From NCBI GenBank assembly GCA_963825645.1, contig CAWGTT010000001.1, positions 124,001-188,000 of the forward strand: a stretch of DNA of 64,000 nucleotides. Direction: 5' to 3'. Source of the stretch: JADJPO01 sp963825645. GTDB taxonomy: Bacteria > Actinomycetota > Actinomycetes > Actinomycetales > Kineosporiaceae. This document shows positions 60,016-64,000 of the stretch, in pieces. The position numbers and the translations under genes are program-made. The notes under the pieces were generated by a model. That model searched no databases, had not been told where the DNA came from, and saw only the letters and a program-made list of their open reading frames with translations. Numbering within the stretch: position 1 is the stretch's first letter; every line of letters starts with the position of its first letter.

Positions 60016-61558
60016 ATGACAGTGAGCGAGCAGGCGCACCCGGCGGTACGGCTGACCGGGATCACGAAGCGCTTCCCGGGTGTGGTCGCCAACAAGGACA
60101 TCGACCTGTCCGTGCCCGCCGGCACGGTGCACGCTCTGGTCGGGGAGAACGGGGCAGGCAAGTCGACCCTGATGAAGATCCTCTACGGGATGCAGAAACC
60201 GGACGAGGGCACCATCGAGATCGACGGAGAACCGGTCACCTTCCACAGCCCCGCGGACGCCATCGGCGCCGGCATCGGCATGGTGCACCAGCACTTCAAG
60301 CTGGCGGACAACTTCACGGTGCTGGAGAACATCATCTTGGGCAGCGAGCCCGGCTCGGCGCTCCAGCTCGACCTCGATGCCGCCCGCGCCAAGATCATCG
60401 AGATCTCAGAACGGTACGGCCTCGATGTCGACCCCGATCCGCTGGTCGAAGACCTCGGGGTGGGTCAACGCCAGCGGGTGGAGATCCTCAAGGTGCTCTA
60501 TCGCGGAGCGCGCATCCTCATCCTCGACGAGCCCACCTCCGTCCTGGTCCCACAGGAGGTCGACGAGCTGTTCGATGCGCTGGCCGAGCTCAAGACCGAG
60601 GGTCTGACCGTGGTGTTCATCTCGCACAAGTTGGACGAGGTGCTGCAGGTCGCCGACGGCATCACCGTGATCCGCCGCGGGACCACCGTCGGCACCGTGC
60701 TGCCCAGCGAGGTCACCCCGCGCAAGCTGGCCGAGCTGATGGTCGGCAGCGAGCTGCCGTCGCCGCAGACCACCGAGTCCACGGTCACCGACCGCCCGGT
60801 GCTCGAGGTCAGTGACCTGAGCGTGCGCGACGCTGAGGGCCGGGCGGTCGTCGAGGACGTCTGCTTCACCATCCACTCCGGCGAGGTGCTGGGCATCGCC
60901 GGCGTGGAGGGGAACGGCCAGGCCGAGCTGGTCGAGGCGATCATGGGCATCCGGCCGGCCCAGGGGCGGGTCGTGCTGGGGGGGCGCGACATCGCCGCTC
61001 TGAGCACCCGGCACCGGCGGGAGAGCGGAATCGCGTTCATCCCCGAGGACCGGATTCGCCAGGGTCTGCTGCTCGAGGCCCCCTTGTGGGAGAACCGGGT
61101 GCTCGGCCACCAGACCACCGAGCCGAACGCGAGCCGTGGCCTGATCGATCGCCGCCAGCGCCCGAAGCGACACCGAGCGGATCGTGCGCGAGTACGACGT
61201 CCGCACACCGAGCATCGAGGTCACCGCGTCGGCGCTGTCCGGAGGCAACCAGCAGAAGCTGATCGTCGGCCGGGAGATGAGCGGTACCCCTCGACTGCTG
61301 CTCGCCGCCCACCCCACCCGGGGAGTGGACGTCGGCGCCCAGGCCGCGATCTGGGGCCACCTGCGTCGCGCACGGGCACAGGGCCTGGCCGTGCTGCTGA
61401 TCAGTGCCGATCTCGATGAGCTGATCGGGCTCTCCGACACGCTGCGGGTCATCCTGCGTGGCCGGCTCGTCGCCGAGGCCGACCCGGCAACGGTCACTCC
61501 CGAGGAGCTCGGCTCGGCGATGACCGGCGCCGGTGCTCGTAGTGAAGGAGCCGCGTGA
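60016..61558 (+). pseudogene. ABC transporter ATPase (nucleoside/sugar class), interrupted by one frame break
   Basis: About 513 aa double-ATPase subunit if one extra base near 61159 is skipped. Domain 1: ITKRFPGVVANKDIDL, Walker A VGENGAGKST, GMVHQHFKL (Q-loop), LGVGQRQRVEILK (signature), ILILDEPTSVL. Domain 2: GIAGVEGNGQAELVEA (degenerate Walker A as usual), FIPEDR, then after the break SALSGGNQQKLIVGRE and LLLAAHPTRGVDVGA. Before the break the frame reads GLIDRRQ; after it, ARSDTERIVREYDV continues the expected sequence. A sequencing or assembly indel is likely; if real, the second half is lost. The stop abuts the first permease, coupled by GTGATG. Confidence 0.85.
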
Positions 61559-62703
61559 TGTCTGCTCTTGCCGGTTCGTTGGGGCGCCTGGACCCGCGCC
61601 GGATCGGCATGGCGCTCCTCGCGCCGGTGATGGCGTTCGTGGTCGCCCTGCTGCTGTCTTCCGCCGTGCTGCTGGTCGCCGGGCACGCCCCGGTCACCGC
61701 GTTCACCGCGATGTACGACTTCGGCATTCAGCCCTCGAACGTGGTGAACATCCTCAACAAGTCGGCCGGCTACTACCTCTCGGCGTTGGCGGTGGCGATC
61801 GGGTTCCGGATGAACCTGTTCAACATCGGGGTGGACGGCCAGTACCGGCTGGCGGCGATGTGCGCGGCCGTCGTCGGCTCGGCGGTGACCCTGCCCAAGC
61901 CTTTGCACATCGGCCTGATAGTGCTCGTCGGCGTCGTCGTCGGCGCCGCCTGGGCCGGGATCGCCGCGCTGCTCAAGGTGTACCGCGGGGTCAGCGAGGT
62001 GATCTCGACGATCATGCTGAACTACATCGCCGGGGCCCTGGTCGCCTGGATGCTCACCCCGGCCGTGTTCGCCACCGTGGAGAACAACATCGTTCGCACG
62101 CCGCGGATGGCCGAGTCGGCCTGGTTCCCCGGCTTCCCTACCTCCGGTGGTGAGGTGTACGGGTTCATCGTGGTGTCGGGCCTGGTCGGCCTGCTCTACT
62201 GGTTCGTGCTGGGCCGCACCCGGTTCGGTTTCGACCTGCGGGCCACCGGCATGTCCGAGCCGGCCGCAGTGACGTCCGGAGTCGACGTCAAGAAGCTGGT
62301 TCTCGCCTCGATGCTGCTTTCCGGTGGGGTCGCCGGGCTGGTCGGCATGCCGCTGCTGCTGGGCGACTCGCACTCCTACGGCCAGGACTTCCCGGCCGGC
62401 ATCGGCTTCACCGGGATCGCCATCGCCCTGCTCGGGCGCAACAACCCCGTGGGGATCGCCTTCGCCGCCCTGCTGTGGAGCTTCCTCGACGTCTCCAACC
62501 TGATCCTCGACCTGGAAGGGATCCCGAAAGAGGTCGTCACGATCATGCAGGGGATCATCGTGCTCGCCGTGGTCGTGGCGTACGAGGTGGTCCGCCGCTG
62601 GGAGGTGGCAGCGGAGCAGCGCCGGGTGGCCAGCCAGCTCTCCGCACCGCCGCCGTCACCGCCGTCGGGCGGGGCGCCCGCCGAACCGGCGGGGGTGGCG
62701 TGA
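61558..62703 (+). CDS. ABC transporter permease, nucleoside type (first)
   Basis: 381 aa with about ten transmembrane helices, BmpB/NupP-like. Conserved parts: NKSAGYYLSALAVAIGFRMNLFNIGVDGQYRLAAM, GVSEVISTIMLNYIAGALVAWML (the ATPase-coupling region), LRATGMSEPAAVTSGV and GIGFTGIAIALLGRNNPVGI. GTG 61555 and ATG 61558 compete; ATG is 7 bases from AAGGAG and is preferred. The C-terminus is Pro/Ala-rich. The TGA shares a base with the ATG of the second permease. Confidence 0.9.
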   Translation: MSALAGSLGRLDPRRIGMALLAPVMAFVVALLLSSAVLLVAGHAPVTAFTAMYDFGIQPSNVVNILNKSAGYYLSALAVAIGFRMNLFNIGVDGQYRLAAMCAAVVGSAVTLPKPLHIGLIVLVGVVVGAAWAGIAALLKVYRGVSEVISTIMLNYIAGALVAWMLTPAVFATVENNIVRTPRMAESAWFPGFPTSGGEVYGFIVVSGLVGLLYWFVLGRTRFGFDLRATGMSEPAAVTSGVDVKKLVLASMLLSGGVAGLVGMPLLLGDSHSYGQDFPAGIGFTGIAIALLGRNNPVGIAFAALLWSFLDVSNLILDLEGIPKEVVTIMQGIIVLAVVVAYEVVRRWEVAAEQRRVASQLSAPPPSPPSGGAPAEPAGVA

Positions 62704-64000
62704 TGGCGACCGACGTGCAGGCCCCCGAGACGGCCTCGACCCCGCCTCCGGCGGGGCGCTCGGCCCGGACCAGCGCGCTGGTCCGGGCAGTGACCCTGGC
62801 GGTCGGCGTGCTGGCCGTCCTGTCGGTCACCCGGGTGATCACCGGAGCGAACGACCTGACCTCCTCGGGAACGGCGGGCGCGGCGCTGCGCCTCGCCATC
62901 CCGATCATGCTGGCCGGCCTGGGCGGCCTGTGGTCGGAGCGGGCCGGGGTGGTCAACATCGGCCTGGAGGGCATGATGGTGCTCGGCACCTGGTGCGCCG
63001 CGTACGGGGCCCTGCAGTTCGGGCCGTGGGCCGGCATCCTCGCCGGCATCCTCGGCGGTGCCCTCGGCGGCCTGCTGCACGCGGTCGCCACGGTGACCTT
63101 CGGGGTGGACCACATCGTCTCGGGTGTGGCGCTGAACATCCTCGGCCCGGGGGTGGCCCGGTTCCTGTCCTCGTTGCTGTTCACCGGGGAGCAGGGCGGC
63201 GGCGTCACCCAGAGCCCGCAGGTGTCGCAGCCGGACACCTTCACCGTGCCGGTGCTGTCGGACGGACTTCGCTCGCTGGAGAACCAGCAGGTCTTCGGCA
63301 TCTCCGACGCCGCGGGGATCCTCGGAGGTCTGGTCACCAACGTGTCCTGGGTGACCGTGCTCGCGATCGCGCTCATCCCGGTCTCGATCTACCTGCTGTG
63401 GCGCACCAAGTTCGGGCTGCGGCTGCGCTCCTGCGGTGAGAACCCGTACGCCGCCGAGTCGCTGGGGGTGAACGTCTACCTCTACAAGTACCTCGGCGTG
63501 GTGATCTCCGGTGGCCTGGCCGGGCTGGCCGGGGCGTTCCTGTCCCTGGTCGCGACGAACATCTACCGGGAGGGCCAGACCGGCGGTCGCGGCTTCATCG
63601 GGCTGGCTGCGATGATCTTCGGCAACTGGCGACCCGGTGGGCTGGCCGTGGGGGCCGGCCTGTTCGGCTTCACCGACGCCCTGCAGCTACGCCAGGGCGA
63701 GGTGAGCGTCCACGCCCTGTTCCTGGCCCTGGCGATCGCGCTGGCAGCCTTCGGCATCTGGCTGCTGGTCAGGGGCACCCGGGTCACCGGGATCGTCGCG
63801 CTGCTGCTGGCCGCCGGTTCGTTGGCGGTCTTCGTCCTCACCGATACCGTGCCGCAGCAGTTCACCACCGCGACGCCCTACGTCACCACTCTGCTGGTGC
63901 TCGCTCTGGCCAGCCAACGACTACGGATGCCCGCAGCGGACGGTCTGATCTACCGGAAGGGGACGAGCCACCTAGTGCCGGCACCCGACCACGATGAGCT
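62703..64000 (+). CDS. ABC transporter permease, nucleoside type (second), 3' end beyond the window
   Basis: An open frame begins at the ATG at 62703 and runs without a stop to the edge (432 codons visible). It has an N-terminal Pro/Ala-rich tail, then some nine helices: RLAIPIMLAGLGGLWSERAGVVNIGLEGMMVLG is the permease hallmark, followed by VDHIVSGVALNILGPGVARF, LRLRSCGENPYAAESLGVNVY, YREGQTGGRGFIGLAAMIFGNWRPGG and a last helix near TTLLVLALASQRLR. It pairs with the first permease to form the channel. Cytidine deaminase or nucleoside phosphorylase genes often follow; they would lie outside the window. Confidence 0.9.
   Translation, partial: MATDVQAPETASTPPPAGRSARTSALVRAVTLAVGVLAVLSVTRVITGANDLTSSGTAGAALRLAIPIMLAGLGGLWSERAGVVNIGLEGMMVLGTWCAAYGALQFGPWAGILAGILGGALGGLLHAVATVTFGVDHIVSGVALNILGPGVARFLSSLLFTGEQGGGVTQSPQVSQPDTFTVPVLSDGLRSLENQQVFGISDAAGILGGLVTNVSWVTVLAIALIPVSIYLLWRTKFGLRLRSCGENPYAAESLGVNVYLYKYLGVVISGGLAGLAGAFLSLVATNIYREGQTGGRGFIGLAAMIFGNWRPGGLAVGAGLFGFTDALQLRQGEVSVHALFLALAIALAAFGIWLLVRGTRVTGIVALLLAAGSLAVFVLTDTVPQQFTTATPYVTTLLVLALASQRLRMPAADGLIYRKGTSHLVPAPDHDE

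Overview
The window is a GC-rich chromosomal segment with tightly packed genes, frequent GTG starts and many 4-base stop/start overlaps (ATGA, GTGA). It looks like a free-living actinobacterium (Actinomycetota). The evidence is the sucC-sucD...perM-purN-purH-DUF3017 order, a GlnX/GlnH/PknG cluster, a type Ic aspartate aminotransferase, UvrD1-like PcrA, TIGR03086 and DUF2157/GDYXXLXY proteins, and recurrent TAGGCT/TAGCCT -10 boxes placed just before start codons. I see no transposase, integrase, phage gene, CRISPR array, tRNA or rRNA. Almost all of it reads as core chromosome. I cannot name the genus.

Layout. 1-10 kb: end of a Na+/H+ antiporter, an acyltransferase, a MerR regulator, an aminotransferase/CBS/ArsB-NhaD-type permease operon, PcrA helicase, a PadR regulator with its membrane partner, and a lipase-like hydrolase. 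10-19 kb: a B12-binding mutase subunit, succinyl-CoA synthetase, a SIS-domain protein, a membrane-anchored protein, PerM, PurN, PurH, DUF3017 and an aldo/keto reductase. 20-33 kb: a ten-gene, mostly translationally coupled signalling cluster (TelA, a small protein, CbbX-type AAA ATPase, GlnX, GlnH, a helical protein, PknG kinase, PP2C phosphatase, VWA protein, FHA protein). 33-45 kb: AraC regulator, TIGR03086 protein, aquaporin, zinc-type CDF exporter, a secreted protein, a ZTP riboswitch with glyA-folD, an AlkD-like protein, a PfaD/nitronate-monooxygenase-like flavoprotein, a DUF2157/GDYXXLXY pair, a STAS protein and a TspO-like protein. 45-57 kb: manA, a cyanophycinase-like/CysRS-tail fusion, galT-galK, trpS, a 2H phosphoesterase, YihY, mannose-1-phosphate guanylyltransferase and the methylmalonyl-CoA mutase large subunit. 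57-64 kb: an M20 amidohydrolase and a BMP-type nucleoside ABC transporter that runs off the end of the window. The last permease has no stop in the window.

How the genes work together. The GlnX/GlnH/PknG core is known in mycobacteria as an amino-acid sensor that feeds PknG. Here it sits with a phosphatase, a phosphothreonine-reading FHA protein, a VWA protein, a AAA ATPase and TelA. The kinase, phosphatase and FHA protein share near-identical zinc-ribbon modules, which suggests a common docking logic. The mutase is split into a large subunit (55.8 kb) and a small B12 subunit (10.4 kb); the latter is next to sucCD, which converts its downstream product succinyl-CoA. glyA-folD is placed under ZTP control, linking one-carbon supply to purine demand.

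Caution. Five single-base frame breaks (near 27889, 28388, 29453, 30260 and 61159) interrupt PknG, the PP2C and the ABC ATPase, while both sides of each break stay well conserved. They look more like sequencing or assembly indels than decayed genes, but the sequence alone cannot settle this.
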